16,770 nucleotides of DNA from an uncultured Bacteroides sp. (GTDB lineage Bacteria; Bacteroidota; Bacteroidia; Bacteroidales; Bacteroidaceae), in NCBI RefSeq assembly GCF_902491285.1, contig NZ_CABUHK010000100.1, forward strand, positions 1-16,770, written 5' to 3'. The notes under the pieces were generated by a model. The model was not told where the DNA came from and searched no databases. It saw nothing but the letters and a program-made list of their open reading frames with translations. Below are positions 1-7,750 of the stretch, piece after piece. The translations under genes were made by a program, and so were the position numbers. Within the stretch, counting starts at the first letter, position 1; each line of letters starts with the position of its first letter.

Positions 1-240
1 ACTTATGATAAGGATATTAGAAAGTGGATTGAAAAAGCGAAGGCAACACGGAATATGGCACTGACGAACTTTGCATATGGTATTGAAAAAGACTGGGAGG
101 CAGTACAGGCAGCTATTGATATCCCCTTCAGTAACGGATTACTGGAGGGGACAGTGAATAAAATTAAAGCGGTAAAAAGACAGATGTACAATAGGGCAGG
201 AAGTAAACTACTGAGAGCCAAGATTCTTTATTCACAATAG
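1..240 (+). CDS. ISL3-type transposase, C-terminal end (partial, runs off the left edge)
   Basis: Frame 1 is open from the first base to a TAG at 238-240, giving the last 79 residues of a protein whose start lies outside the window. The end carries the SNGLLEG and NKIKAVKRQMY motifs, which are typical of the C-terminal part of ISL3-family DDE transposases, where the Asn/Glu region completes the catalytic core. An inverted-repeat-like end follows 30 bases after the stop, as expected for an insertion sequence whose only gene reads toward its right end. The upstream DDE residues cannot be seen, so intactness cannot be judged. Family assignment rests on recognising these motifs. Confidence 0.8.
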   Translation, partial: TYDKDIRKWIEKAKATRNMALTNFAYGIEKDWEAVQAAIDIPFSNGLLEGTVNKIKAVKRQMYNRAGSKLLRAKILYSQ

Positions 241-270
241 AAGAAGTACCACCAAATTTGACGAAGAACC
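1..270 (+). mobile_element. Right end of an ISL3-family insertion sequence (partial)
   Basis: The transposase end is followed by the terminal stretch 249-270. Its reverse complement begins GGTTCTTCGTCAAATTTGG, resembling the GGxTCTTxxTCAA-type ends of ISL3 elements. The following AT-rich octamer (atttaaaa, 271-278) is the expected place for an 8-bp target duplication. The left end is outside the window, so neither the matching inverted repeat nor the duplication can be confirmed. Confidence 0.6.
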
Positions 271-494
271 ATTTAAAATCACTTTTTACTTTCCACAAGT
301 TTCACGGACTCGTAAGTTGTGGTATGACAGATGTTTACTGTGATTAAAAGTCCTCTTTTTCATCTTTCACATTCTTCACACTGTTCACACTCATAAAGAA
401 GCTCCGAAAACCAAAGCTTAGGTGTTCCGTGATATAGGAGGACATAAGAAAACGAATATGACTGAATACCGGATTGAAATAGTCAGCATGATAT
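271..494. other. Non-coding stretch with no recognised feature
   Basis: Between the IS end and the tandem repeats I see no convincing gene, promoter of the Bacteroides type or RNA gene. The stretch is AT-rich with scattered stops in all frames. It may be the decayed flank of whatever the IS inserted into. Confidence 0.5.
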
Positions 495-582
495 TGGCCG
501 AATGCAGTTGACCATCTGGCCGACAGTAGTTGTCCATATAGCCAACTGCATTTGGCTAAGTAGCCGACTGGAGTTGGCTATT
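495..582. repeat. Four tandem 22-bp palindromic units
   Basis: Units lie at 495-516, 517-538, 539-560 and 561-582, with no gap or length change. The approximate consensus is T(A/G)GCCGACTGNAGTTGGCTA plus two bases. Units 3 and 4 are close to perfect palindromes (TAGCCAA...TTGGCTA and TAGCCGACT...AGTTGGCTA); units 1 and 2 have diverged but keep the GCCGA and AGTTG halves. They lie about 140 bp upstream of the operon promoter. They could be cooperative binding sites for a dimeric regulator or a selfish short repeat; the sequence alone does not decide. Confidence 0.75.
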
Positions 583-712
583 AATAAAACTTCATTTGAA
601 TGTTTTTCATCTTAGTTCATTTATTACTCGTTGGAGGTTATTATTGGGGATATTTATATGTATAATAGGTGTTGTGGAAAGGATAGATAAGAGAAAAGAA
701 GTAAGATATTTA
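583..712. other. Non-coding stretch upstream of the promoter
   Basis: AT-rich spacer without a supportable gene. From about 690 it becomes similar to the sequence upstream of the second leader (from about 13209), so the duplicated regulatory block begins near here. Confidence 0.5.
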
Positions 713-720
713 AAATAAAG

Positions 721-752
721 TTTGTCTGTCTTAATTTAACTCTCTATATTTG
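721..752 (+). promoter_or_regulatory. Bacteroides-type sigma-70 promoter of the long operon
   Basis: TTTG at 721-724 (-33 box) and TATATTTG at 745-752 (-7 box, consensus TAnnTTTG) are separated by 20 bp, an ideal match to the Bacteroides housekeeping promoter. Transcription should begin near 757-760. The 60 nt at 713-772 are identical to 13230-13289 in front of the susC-like gene, so both operons should be read by the same polymerase form with similar strength. Confidence 0.85.
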
Positions 753-756
753 CAGC

Positions 757-1062
757 ATCCAGCTAGCCCCAGAGGGGGCGGCGGGGATTTTTTAGAAAAA
801 AGGCGTTTACCAAACATATCTTTCAGTCTCGAATCTCGCAAATTCTTAGTCTGTAAGCGGATATGGCAACGGAGAACGTCCACTATAGGTGTGATTAAAC
901 ATTATGCTATGCATTGTGTTCTGTATATCTCATCTAGGCGTGGGCTAGCTGCGTTGCTTATCCTTACAGACGGGCAATGCGAGAGCCTGAGACTGAGATA
1001 AGCAACAGTACAGACTCCCATGCCTTTTTTTATTTATTGCCCAATCCGGGGAGGCTATAAGC
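757..1062 (+). ncRNA. Structured leader RNA, copy 1 (candidate cis-regulatory attenuator)
   Basis: This 5' leader of about 305 nt has stems also present in copy 2. The long-range stem CAGCTAGCCC (760-769) with GGGCTAGCTG (942-951) is 10 bp. A local 5' hairpin, GCCCC/GGGGC (766-779), competes with it. A hairpin lies at 898-920. A 10-bp hairpin GTTGCTTATC (953-962)/GATAAGCAAC (997-1006) has in its loop CTTACAGAC (963-971), which pairs perfectly with GTCTGTAAG (849-857), making a pseudoknot. The stem GGCGTGGG (937-944)/CCCATGCC (1017-1024) is followed by seven Ts, as in an intrinsic terminator, and shares bases 942-944 with the long-range stem. Conserved GGGGAGGCTATAAGC (1048-1062) precedes the start codon. 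No ligand or known RNA family is recognised. Confidence 0.75.
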
Positions 1063-1082
1063 AGACAAAACAAAAAGCAGGA

Positions 1083-1583
1083 ATGAAACGACGTAATTAC
1101 TTGATAGTTATTGCCCTATTCCTTTTTTCTATCAAGTCTATATCCATGTACGGACAGAATGTGAAGCAGAACATTGATAGGAGATATGATATCATTTGTG
1201 AAGGAAATGGAGTAGAAGGTACTTACCTTGTAAAAGTTTGGGTGTATGCAAACAAACTTAATCTGAAGCCGGAAACACTCCGGAAGTATGCTGTTCATGG
1301 GATTATATTTAAAGGGGTGACTGGCAGCACAAAGTGTAACGGTCAGAAGCCATTCGCTAAAAGCTTATCTGTTGAGGAAGAAAACAAGGAATATTTTGAT
1401 GAGTTTTTCGAAAAGAAAAATGCCTATTTGAATTTTGCCACGATTGTAGAAGGCACGTTTGAACGTGTCAAAGTTACAAAGCGGCAATATAAAATAGGTG
1501 CTGTGATTTCTGTGGCGAAAGATCAGTTGCGCAAACAATTGGAAGCTGATAATATAATTAGAGGATTGTCTTCGGGCTTTTAA
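1083..1583 (+). CDS. Exported protein of unknown function, first gene of the operon (166 aa)
   Basis: The ATG at 1083 is chosen because it begins a clear signal peptide: basic MKRRN, a hydrophobic core to about residue 20, and a probable cleavage after the YGQ near residue 24. The mature part of about 140 residues is soluble-looking, with alternating strand-like segments, an Asp/Glu-rich middle (VEEENKEYFDEFFEKK) and a basic C-terminal third. I recognise no domain. It lies 20 nt after the end of the structured leader and 24 nt before the next gene, so it is the first product made once the leader is read through. An upstream in-frame extension to 1020 would start inside the terminator stem of the leader and is rejected. 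Confidence 0.8.
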   Translation: MKRRNYLIVIALFLFSIKSISMYGQNVKQNIDRRYDIICEGNGVEGTYLVKVWVYANKLNLKPETLRKYAVHGIIFKGVTGSTKCNGQKPFAKSLSVEEENKEYFDEFFEKKNAYLNFATIVEGTFERVKVTKRQYKIGAVISVAKDQLRKQLEADNIIRGLSSGF

Positions 1584-1607
1584 AATGTAACTATAAACTA
1601 TCAGCAT

Positions 1608-2558
1608 ATGAAACGGATATATTATGTTTTTGCCTTACTTTTCTTTTCACTGAACTTATTGGGGCAAGCAAAGAAACCAGAATTAATGGTTGTGCCCAGT
1701 TTACCTTGGTGTAATGAGAAGGGATATGTGTTTGAAAGAACGACAGAACTGGGAAGTGAAACGCTTCCTGACTATAAGAGAGCGTTGGCGCAGGATAAGG
1801 ATTTGATGAATGTCATCTCTAAGATAGGTATTTTGATGGCTGATAAAGGGTTTCCTTTGAAAGACCTTTCTGCTTCTATAAAAAATATGGAAATGATAAA
1901 TGCTCGGAATGCCATGACTTTGAGTAAGAATTCGGGTGCCGTGCTGACGGAAACGGCACTTGATGTTTTGAAACGAACAGCTAAATGTGACATCATTCTG
2001 GAAGTTGACTGGAGCGTGAATGTGTTGGGGCCGAAGAAATCGGTAACCTATAATTTGCGTGGGCTAGATGCTTACACCAATATGCAGGTTGCAGGTGCAC
2101 AAGGAACAGGGCAACCTTCTTTCTCAGCCGAGATACCTGTATTGGTTGAAGAGGCCATTCTTGTCAATATGGATAATTTTACTTCACAGTTACAGGGGCA
2201 TTTCGATAATTTGTTTGAAAATGGTAGAGAGGTCTCTATTGATATAAATGTGTTCGATACGGGAGCAGGAGTTGATTTGGAAACCGAGTACGGTGAAAAT
2301 GAGTTGATTGATGTGATTGAAGAATGGCTGGAGAAGCATTGTGTAAAAGGACGGTTCTTGAAAACAGAAGGCTCGGAGAATTTTGCCATGTTCAATCAGG
2401 TTCGAATTCCAATGGTAAATGAAAACGGTAAGGCGATAGATACGGAAGATTTTGTGAAGGAATTGAGGAAGATGTTGCGCAAACCACCATATAATCTCAC
2501 TTGTAAGGTGATTCCTCACGGGTTGGGAAGATGTCAATTGATTATAGGGGATAAATAG
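1608..2558 (+). CDS. DUF6175-like exported protein (316 aa)
   Basis: The N-terminus MKRIYYVFALLFFSLNLLGQ is a signal peptide with cleavage near residue 20. The mature start, KPELMVVPSLPWC, and the following D-Y-x-x-AL, 'ISKIGILMADKGFPLKDL' and 'CDIILEVDW' segments match what I remember of DUF6175, a Bacteroidetes family of unknown function. The layout (a small alpha/beta domain with an exported leader and a 'cell-envelope factor is dedicated to' type motif of 'CDIIL') recalls the CsgG/TolB-N-like fold, but that is inference. The second half (from about residue 200) has a second alpha/beta segment ending in ..GRCQLIIG. It follows gene 1 by 24 nt and precedes the next gene by 8 nt, within one transcript. 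It is probably a periplasmic envelope component. Confidence 0.75.
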   Translation: MKRIYYVFALLFFSLNLLGQAKKPELMVVPSLPWCNEKGYVFERTTELGSETLPDYKRALAQDKDLMNVISKIGILMADKGFPLKDLSASIKNMEMINARNAMTLSKNSGAVLTETALDVLKRTAKCDIILEVDWSVNVLGPKKSVTYNLRGLDAYTNMQVAGAQGTGQPSFSAEIPVLVEEAILVNMDNFTSQLQGHFDNLFENGREVSIDINVFDTGAGVDLETEYGENELIDVIEEWLEKHCVKGRFLKTEGSENFAMFNQVRIPMVNENGKAIDTEDFVKELRKMLRKPPYNLTCKVIPHGLGRCQLIIGDK

Positions 2559-2566
2559 AGAATATT

Positions 2567-3490
2567 ATGAAAAAGATTATAGGTGTATTTATTGTGTTGC
2601 TGATGTCTTTCAATGGAATATCAGCGCAAGAGGAATGTGACACTCCTATCGCTGTGTTAATGGCGGAGCGTATTGACGGGATGAATGAAGTGCAGCAAGA
2701 ATATTTGCGTTCTAAAATGGAACAGTTGGTTGCTTCCCAAGGAATTTCATCCGATTTCTTTTATACTCAGTTCTTTCTTACGGCAGATGTCGTAGGAATG
2801 CAGAATGAGGCTGTGCCTACTATTCCGGCAAGTGCGACTTGCCAATGTGACATTATCCTCAAACTGGTGGATAGGGCAGGTATGAAAATTATGGCAACTC
2901 AGGTTGTCAATGTAAGAGGGGCAGGTGCCACAGAGGCGAAAGCCATGCAGAATGCCATACGGTTGATAAATCCGCAAAACAAGAAATTACTGGATTTCAT
3001 CAAAGGAGCAAAAGGTAAAGTTTTGGCCTATTACAATCAGCATACGGCGCAGATTGTGTCACAGGCACATCGGTTGGGTGGTCTGGAAAAGTATGAAGAG
3101 GCTTTTAACTTGCTGGCTTCTGTGCCGGAATGTTGTAACCGGTATGATGAAGTGACTCGTGAGATAATAGCCATTTATCCGAAAGCACGGGATAAAATAG
3201 GTGAGAATTATTTGAAGAAAGCCCGTAGGATATGGACAGCCAATCAAACAGGGGCTGCTGCCGGGGAAGCTTGCTATTGGTTGTCTTTGATAGATCCTAA
3301 GTCTTCTGCTTATTCTAAGGCTGAATCACTTTATGCCGAGATAAAAGGACGGGTACAGGTAGAGGTACAACATGAAATGAAGGTTTATGACGACAACGTT
3401 GATTTGGTAAAAGAACAGATAAATGCTGCAAAGGAAATCGGAATGGCTTACGGCAAAGGACAGCAGACGGAGATTAATGTGATAAAATAG
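2567..3490 (+). CDS. Exported protein of unknown function, possible CsgG-like N-terminal domain (307 aa)
   Basis: The signal peptide MKKIIGVFIVLLMSFNGISAQ is followed by a mature protein beginning near residue 22. Residues of about 28-130 read PIAVLMAERIDG..., QCDIILKLVDRAG and a VVNVRGAGATEAKAMQNAI segment. This arrangement of a strand, helix, strand and conserved 'CDIIL' resembles the preceding gene product, so the two may be distant paralogues. The second half (about 150-290) is helical, with tetratricopeptide-like pairs (GGLEKYEEAFNLLASVP, KAESLYAEIKGR) and a charged coiled end. No catalytic motif is visible. It is spaced 8 nt from the upstream gene and 23 nt from the next. Likely periplasmic, possibly a scaffold; the function is unknown. 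Confidence 0.75.
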   Translation: MKKIIGVFIVLLMSFNGISAQEECDTPIAVLMAERIDGMNEVQQEYLRSKMEQLVASQGISSDFFYTQFFLTADVVGMQNEAVPTIPASATCQCDIILKLVDRAGMKIMATQVVNVRGAGATEAKAMQNAIRLINPQNKKLLDFIKGAKGKVLAYYNQHTAQIVSQAHRLGGLEKYEEAFNLLASVPECCNRYDEVTREIIAIYPKARDKIGENYLKKARRIWTANQTGAAAGEACYWLSLIDPKSSAYSKAESLYAEIKGRVQVEVQHEMKVYDDNVDLVKEQINAAKEIGMAYGKGQQTEINVIK

Positions 3491-3513
3491 TATATAACTA
3501 AAAGACTGATAAT

Positions 3514-5574
3514 ATGAATCGTATTTGTTGGATGATTGTTTTCTATCTAGTGATGGGGACATCAATTTTGAATGCGCAAACTCTTATTCCCGAACAAAAC
3601 GGGAAAGGGAAATGGGGATATGTAGACCTTGACGGCAAGAAAGTAATTGATTACAAATTCAAGGAGGCTTATCCTTTTATAGATGGTAAGGCGAAAGTTA
3701 AAAAAGGGGAGAAGTGGGGATATATTGATACAAAAGGCAAAGAGGCAATAAAGATTAAGTACTCGGAGATGTACGAGTGGAATGGCGATTATTGCAAAAT
3801 TGCGGAAGGCGGAAGTGTAAAAGACGGTATTCTCACCGGCGCAAAATGGGGGTATATCAATCGGCGGGGAGATATTATTATGAAAGCTGATTATGACGAG
3901 ATTGGTCTGTTTAAGGATGGTCTTGCCTATGTAATGAAAGGCGGAAAATATGGTTATATAGATGATAGTTTCCATGTTTTTATTCCTTGTAAATATACTG
4001 CGGTCGGAACCTTCAACGAACGTGGATATTGTTGGGTAAACGAAGGTGGCAAATTTGATAAGAAAAAGAACAAGGATGTTGTGAAAGGCGGAAAGTTTGG
4101 TGTGTACAAACGCAATGGCGACCTTGTCGTTCCTGTAAAATACAAAGCTATCGGAGTTTTTGACGAGTTAGCACCGGATGCGAATCCATTGATGGCTTCA
4201 ATTTATAATGATCCGGAATACATCAAGCAACTTAGAAAAATAAGGAAAGACGGTTATGCGTTAATGCGGTACACTCCTAATATATTTAAGTTTAGTTTTG
4301 ATGTATCTTCCGAGTTTGATTTTTCGAAAACGAAAGAATATGTGGAGAGCCATACGAAAGAGCTGAATGAGTCATATCTGGAGAAAATGTCAGAGGCAGA
4401 CCGGAAATTAGCGGAAGAATGTGGTAGCTTTGAATTGTTGACATATAGTTTCCTGTCTCCGAAAAAGTTTAGCAAGTTATCCATGACTGAAAACACTTAC
4501 ATTGTAGTATCTAATAAGTTTGGTTTCTCTAGTCTGAATGGAGAAATGCATAAATATAATTATCATAAGTCGAATGAGAAGTTTTTTCATAAAATAGGCA
4601 TATTTGATGGGAATGGTACAATGTTGCTGCCACCGGATAAGTATGATTTGGCTTATAGCCCTAATAATGGATTTATTACTGTAGCTCGTGAGAAGAAGAA
4701 AAGAGTTCAGTCTAATTATTATACTATAGAATCGGGCAAATTACTTTTTAAGGATTGGATAGACGTTGAGGTGGTCACTCCTTTTGAAAAGGGAAATGCT
4801 GTTATCGCTACTCATAAAGAACAATATCTGATAGATAAAGAAGGTCGTAAGATTTCTAAAGATTATAGTTTGATTCTTCCTATGAGGGAGAGCGTGTATG
4901 TAGTCAAGAATGGTGATAAATGCGGCATTATAGATAGCCTCGGGCATGAAATCATATCTCCTTCTTATAATCTGATCAGTCCTGTAAGTGAAGGACTTAT
5001 GTGTGCACAAAAGAATAAAGGCGGGTTGTATGGATTCCTTGATAAAAAAGGGGAATTTGCTATTCCGGCTATGTATGAATCTGCACAATCATTTAAATAT
5101 GGTTGGGCTAGCGTGCGAACAAAATCCGGTTGGGGCGAAATAGAACCGGATAATAAGATGGCTGTGGAATGTAAGTGGAATAATACAGCCGCAAAGGAAG
5201 AATGGAAACCAAAACTAATGTGGGTGCAGAAAGAAAACAAAGGTTTGTGGTACTGCCTGTCAACCGAAACAAATCAAATAGCCTTTAATACTGGATATAC
5301 GGGCTTTAGAAACTTTAATAAGGATTTTGAGGGAGTTGCAGTAGTCTGGGACAAGAACAATAAGGTCGGTTGTATTTCTTCTGACGGTAAAGTCTTGATT
5401 CCTTGTATAATGCCAAATGGAAGCTTGGCAATGAAGGCTTATTCGCAGATGCTCAATCAAAAAATGGGAGTATGGACAGAAATCGATACTTACAAATTTA
5501 TGATTAGAAACAATCAGGAGCGCAATAAATGTGAATTGGCAGGGACTATTGAAAATGATATGTGGGACTATTAA
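3514..5574 (+). CDS. WG-repeat exported protein (686 aa)
   Basis: The signal peptide (MNRICWMIVFYLVMG..., cleavage near residue 22 after LNAQ) leads into a run of WG repeats. The unit is K-W-G-Y-I-D-x-x-G-K followed by a strand ending in Y, as in GKWGYVDLDGKKVI near residue 32, EKWGYIDTKGKEAI, AKWGYINRRGDII, GKYGYID and GKFGVYKRNGDLVV. After a non-repeat insert (about residues 215-365) come weaker repeats such as GDKCGIIDSLGHEI, GLYGFLDKKGEFAI and NKVGCISSDGKVLI near the end. About ten units can be counted. WG repeats form beta-rich binding surfaces on secreted or envelope proteins; no enzyme motif is present. It is the largest gene of the exported cassette and probably a ligand- or partner-binding surface component. 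Confidence 0.85.
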   Translation: MNRICWMIVFYLVMGTSILNAQTLIPEQNGKGKWGYVDLDGKKVIDYKFKEAYPFIDGKAKVKKGEKWGYIDTKGKEAIKIKYSEMYEWNGDYCKIAEGGSVKDGILTGAKWGYINRRGDIIMKADYDEIGLFKDGLAYVMKGGKYGYIDDSFHVFIPCKYTAVGTFNERGYCWVNEGGKFDKKKNKDVVKGGKFGVYKRNGDLVVPVKYKAIGVFDELAPDANPLMASIYNDPEYIKQLRKIRKDGYALMRYTPNIFKFSFDVSSEFDFSKTKEYVESHTKELNESYLEKMSEADRKLAEECGSFELLTYSFLSPKKFSKLSMTENTYIVVSNKFGFSSLNGEMHKYNYHKSNEKFFHKIGIFDGNGTMLLPPDKYDLAYSPNNGFITVAREKKKRVQSNYYTIESGKLLFKDWIDVEVVTPFEKGNAVIATHKEQYLIDKEGRKISKDYSLILPMRESVYVVKNGDKCGIIDSLGHEIISPSYNLISPVSEGLMCAQKNKGGLYGFLDKKGEFAIPAMYESAQSFKYGWASVRTKSGWGEIEPDNKMAVECKWNNTAAKEEWKPKLMWVQKENKGLWYCLSTETNQIAFNTGYTGFRNFNKDFEGVAVVWDKNNKVGCISSDGKVLIPCIMPNGSLAMKAYSQMLNQKMGVWTEIDTYKFMIRNNQERNKCELAGTIENDMWDY

Positions 5575-5585
5575 AGAATAAAGAA

Positions 5586-6803
5586 ATGAGAAAAGTAAGA
5601 CTTTTGATAACGGTACTATTGGTAACGTTCGTGTTTTCTGAGTCTGGGGCACAGGAAACCGTTCAACAAGATATGAAATATCGTCGTAGTTCTATCTATA
5701 GCATACTTGTAAGCCATAGCGAACAGGACTTCTGTGACGAGATAAAAGAGCAGTTCCTGGCGATTCCCGTTCCTGATAAATACAATGATCATGGGTTGAG
5801 TATAAATGCTGTTGTCGTAGACTGTAAAGGAAAATATACAGAGGATATTACGGACTTTATCAATCGTAACCATATAGCCAGCCGACTTGTAGGGAAATGG
5901 TTTAATAGGAACATTCTAACGGGAGAGTGTGACATGGAACTGGTAAAAGAACGTGGTCTTTATAATGCGTCTGAATTTGATAAGGAACTGGCAAAGCGCT
6001 CAAAGAGAGGGATAGCCATGTTGCAAGATGCTGGAGAGGATTTAATAGGAAATACCTACTTATTGGTAAATGAGGTTCGCTATATAGATAAAAACGCCCG
6101 TGCCAAAACATGGGGACTGGCTTTGACTGTACTTGGCGGTGTTGCCGGAATGGCCACCGGCAATAGCGATTATGTAAAATTGGGACAAAATTATGGTGAT
6201 ATTATAGCTACACTGAAGGGCTTCTCTGTGAAAATACATACTCGTCTTTATCAACTGCTATGGAATGAAGAAGTTGCAAATCAGTTTTATACTCTTTACT
6301 ATTCGGGAAAAGCGGATGAACAAAAGAGGTTGGCTTTCGAGAAAAATCGAGGGACGTTTCAGATGAAATATGTTGGTGAAGTGGAATCCAGTGGTGCTAA
6401 AACGTCTTTCTTGGGTATAAAAGAAGAAGAACCTTTGGTGATGATTCGCAAAGCCTGCCAACGGGCTATTGATGAAAATGTGGCTGACTTACAAAAGAAA
6501 TATGAACAGTTTAAAATAAAAGCTCCAGTCTTGAATGTGGAGCCGGCTATTACTGTGCAGATAGGAAAAAAAGAAGGCATCGACAAAAGTTCCAGATTTG
6601 AAGTTCTTGAAGCCAGGGAAGTAGAGGGTAAGATTGAATACAAACGGATGGGCATTATTAAACCTGTTGCCGATAAAATATGGGATAACCGTTATATGGC
6701 AGCGGAAGAGGGGGCTTATGGAGCTGATTTGAAAGCTACAACTTTTGTCAAGGTTAGTGGTGGCGATTTTTATCCGGGAATGCTTGTACGAGAAATCAAA
6801 TAG
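5586..6803 (+). CDS. Exported protein of unknown function with possible FlgT/CsgG-like domains (405 aa)
   Basis: The ATG at 5586 gives the signal peptide MRKVRLLITVLLVTFVFSESGAQ; the earlier in-frame ATG at 5562 overlaps the preceding gene and would bury the signal, so it is less likely. The N-terminal half contains SILVSHSEQDFCDEI, a strand-rich segment and 'YLLVNEVRYID' near residue 160, followed by a Gly-rich hydrophobic stretch (LTVLGGVAGMATG, about 180-192) that could touch a membrane. The C-terminal approximately 90 residues (TVQIGKKEGIDKSSRFEVLE ... GGDFYPGMLVREI) resemble the C-terminal domain of FlgT-like outer-membrane assembly proteins; this is inference from pattern only. It lies 11 nt after the WG-repeat gene. 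Confidence 0.7.
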   Translation: MRKVRLLITVLLVTFVFSESGAQETVQQDMKYRRSSIYSILVSHSEQDFCDEIKEQFLAIPVPDKYNDHGLSINAVVVDCKGKYTEDITDFINRNHIASRLVGKWFNRNILTGECDMELVKERGLYNASEFDKELAKRSKRGIAMLQDAGEDLIGNTYLLVNEVRYIDKNARAKTWGLALTVLGGVAGMATGNSDYVKLGQNYGDIIATLKGFSVKIHTRLYQLLWNEEVANQFYTLYYSGKADEQKRLAFEKNRGTFQMKYVGEVESSGAKTSFLGIKEEEPLVMIRKACQRAIDENVADLQKKYEQFKIKAPVLNVEPAITVQIGKKEGIDKSSRFEVLEAREVEGKIEYKRMGIIKPVADKIWDNRYMAAEEGAYGADLKATTFVKVSGGDFYPGMLVREIK

Positions 6804-6842
6804 TATTGAACTAACATTAGTATTCACTTAAATTAATTATTT

Positions 6843-7391
6843 ATGAAAAAGAATCAGAAACAGAGAAACGGCTTGCATAGTCGGTTCTTAAAGAAAGTCG
6901 GACTGTTTTGCTTTATGCTGGCTGTGTTTCCTTCGTTGTGCCATGCAATCGATTGGACACCTAAATATGCAGGAGGGATGCATATTGGTTATGGAACGAG
7001 TTCGACAGTGAACGATGTGAAGACTTATTCTGCCCGTGCCATGTTGGGAATGCTTCATGGAATCATGTGGGGGGATTATCTTCAGACATCAATTGGTGTA
7101 GATGCTCATATGTTGACGCATTATTACAAGGGGCAGGGTTTGCGTTTTGCCATGACGGGTTACGTCGATTTGCGGGGCTTTTATCCTGTGACCTCTGACT
7201 TTTCACCATTCGTGGATTTGGCATTGGGTGCAGGACACTCGCTGAAACCGTCAGGTGGCAAAACTTCTTTCTATTGCGAATTCGGGCCGGGAATAAAGTA
7301 CAAAAAGTTCACTCTTAGTTGCGGCTTGCAGAGATTTGGAAAAGAGAAAGGCTCTTCTCATTTTTATGTAAAGACAGGTTTTTATTTCTAA
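6843..7391 (+). CDS. Small outer-membrane beta-barrel protein (182 aa)
   Basis: A basic N-terminus (MKKNQKQRNGLHSRFLKK) precedes a hydrophobic core and cleavage near ..SLCHA (about residue 36). The mature 145 residues alternate polar and hydrophobic positions with aromatic girdle residues (KYAGGMHIGYG, LQTSIGVDAHM, LRFAMTGYVDLRGFYP, PFVDLALGAGH, FYCEFGPGIKY, FTLSCGLQRFG) and end in F-Y-F. A terminal aromatic is the usual outer-membrane insertion signal. The size fits an 8-stranded OmpA/OmpW-like barrel. It sits 39 nt after the previous gene and 19 nt before the precursor peptide, so it could be the outer-membrane partner of the exported cassette. No transport or enzymatic role can be read from it. 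Confidence 0.75.
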   Translation: MKKNQKQRNGLHSRFLKKVGLFCFMLAVFPSLCHAIDWTPKYAGGMHIGYGTSSTVNDVKTYSARAMLGMLHGIMWGDYLQTSIGVDAHMLTHYYKGQGLRFAMTGYVDLRGFYPVTSDFSPFVDLALGAGHSLKPSGGKTSFYCEFGPGIKYKKFTLSCGLQRFGKEKGSSHFYVKTGFYF

Positions 7392-7410
7392 TATTTAAAG
7401 GATTATATTT

Positions 7411-7743
7411 ATGAAAAAGAAAAATAACAACGACGAACTAATTTCCAGAAGACAGTTCTTTAAGAAAGCGGCAGGACTTGTACTTCCGGCAATAGCATTG
7501 ACTGCATTACCAGGTATTCTCACTTCATGTGAAATTGATGAACCTCTAGTTGAAGGTGGCGAAGGAGGTGGCAGTAGTAGCGGTGGAAGTTGCAAGGGCA
7601 ATTGTAAATCAGTATGTACAAGGAATTGTGCATCAACGTGTAAGGCATTAGCTATTCATGTACCTTCTAGCTGTAACACAAGTTGTAAAGGATCATGTTA
7701 TAAAACTTGTAAGAGTACATGCTCACGAACGAATAATAATTAA
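7411..7743 (+). CDS. CXXX-repeat RiPP precursor with twin-arginine/lipobox leader (110 aa)
   Basis: The leader has an S-R-R-Q-F-F-K-K motif at residues 12-19 (twin-arginine type), a hydrophobic core, and GILTSC ending at Cys40, a plausible lipobox. An acidic and Gly/Ser-rich linker (about 41-60) follows. The core has ten cysteines at 61, 65, 69, 73, 77 and 88, 92, 96, 100, 104: two blocks of five in strict CXXX register, split by an 11-residue step through AIHVPSS. The matching maturases start 7 nt downstream. This fits the 'CXXX repeat' target peptides of Bacteroidetes radical SAM systems as I know them. The modification (probably thioether or other crosslinks on the Cys repeats) is not known from sequence. 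If the lipobox works, the product is an anchored lipopeptide. Confidence 0.85.
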   Translation: MKKKNNNDELISRRQFFKKAAGLVLPAIALTALPGILTSCEIDEPLVEGGEGGGSSSGGSCKGNCKSVCTRNCASTCKALAIHVPSSCNTSCKGSCYKTCKSTCSRTNNN

Positions 7744-7750
7744 CAGTTCG

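Noticed and set aside
495..582. CRISPR array
   Set aside because: The units are adjacent with no spacers, only four in number, and there are no cas genes in the window.
750..1001. Open frame of 83 codons inside leader copy 1 (starting at a TTG in the promoter -7 box)
   Set aside because: The start lies upstream of the expected transcription start, composition is not protein-like, and copy 2 diverges by frame-breaking changes while RNA stems are kept.
7658..7750. N-terminal extension of the radical SAM maturase
   Set aside because: It would overlap the precursor core in another frame; the ATG at 7751 gives the usual short N-terminus before the CxxxCxxC motif.
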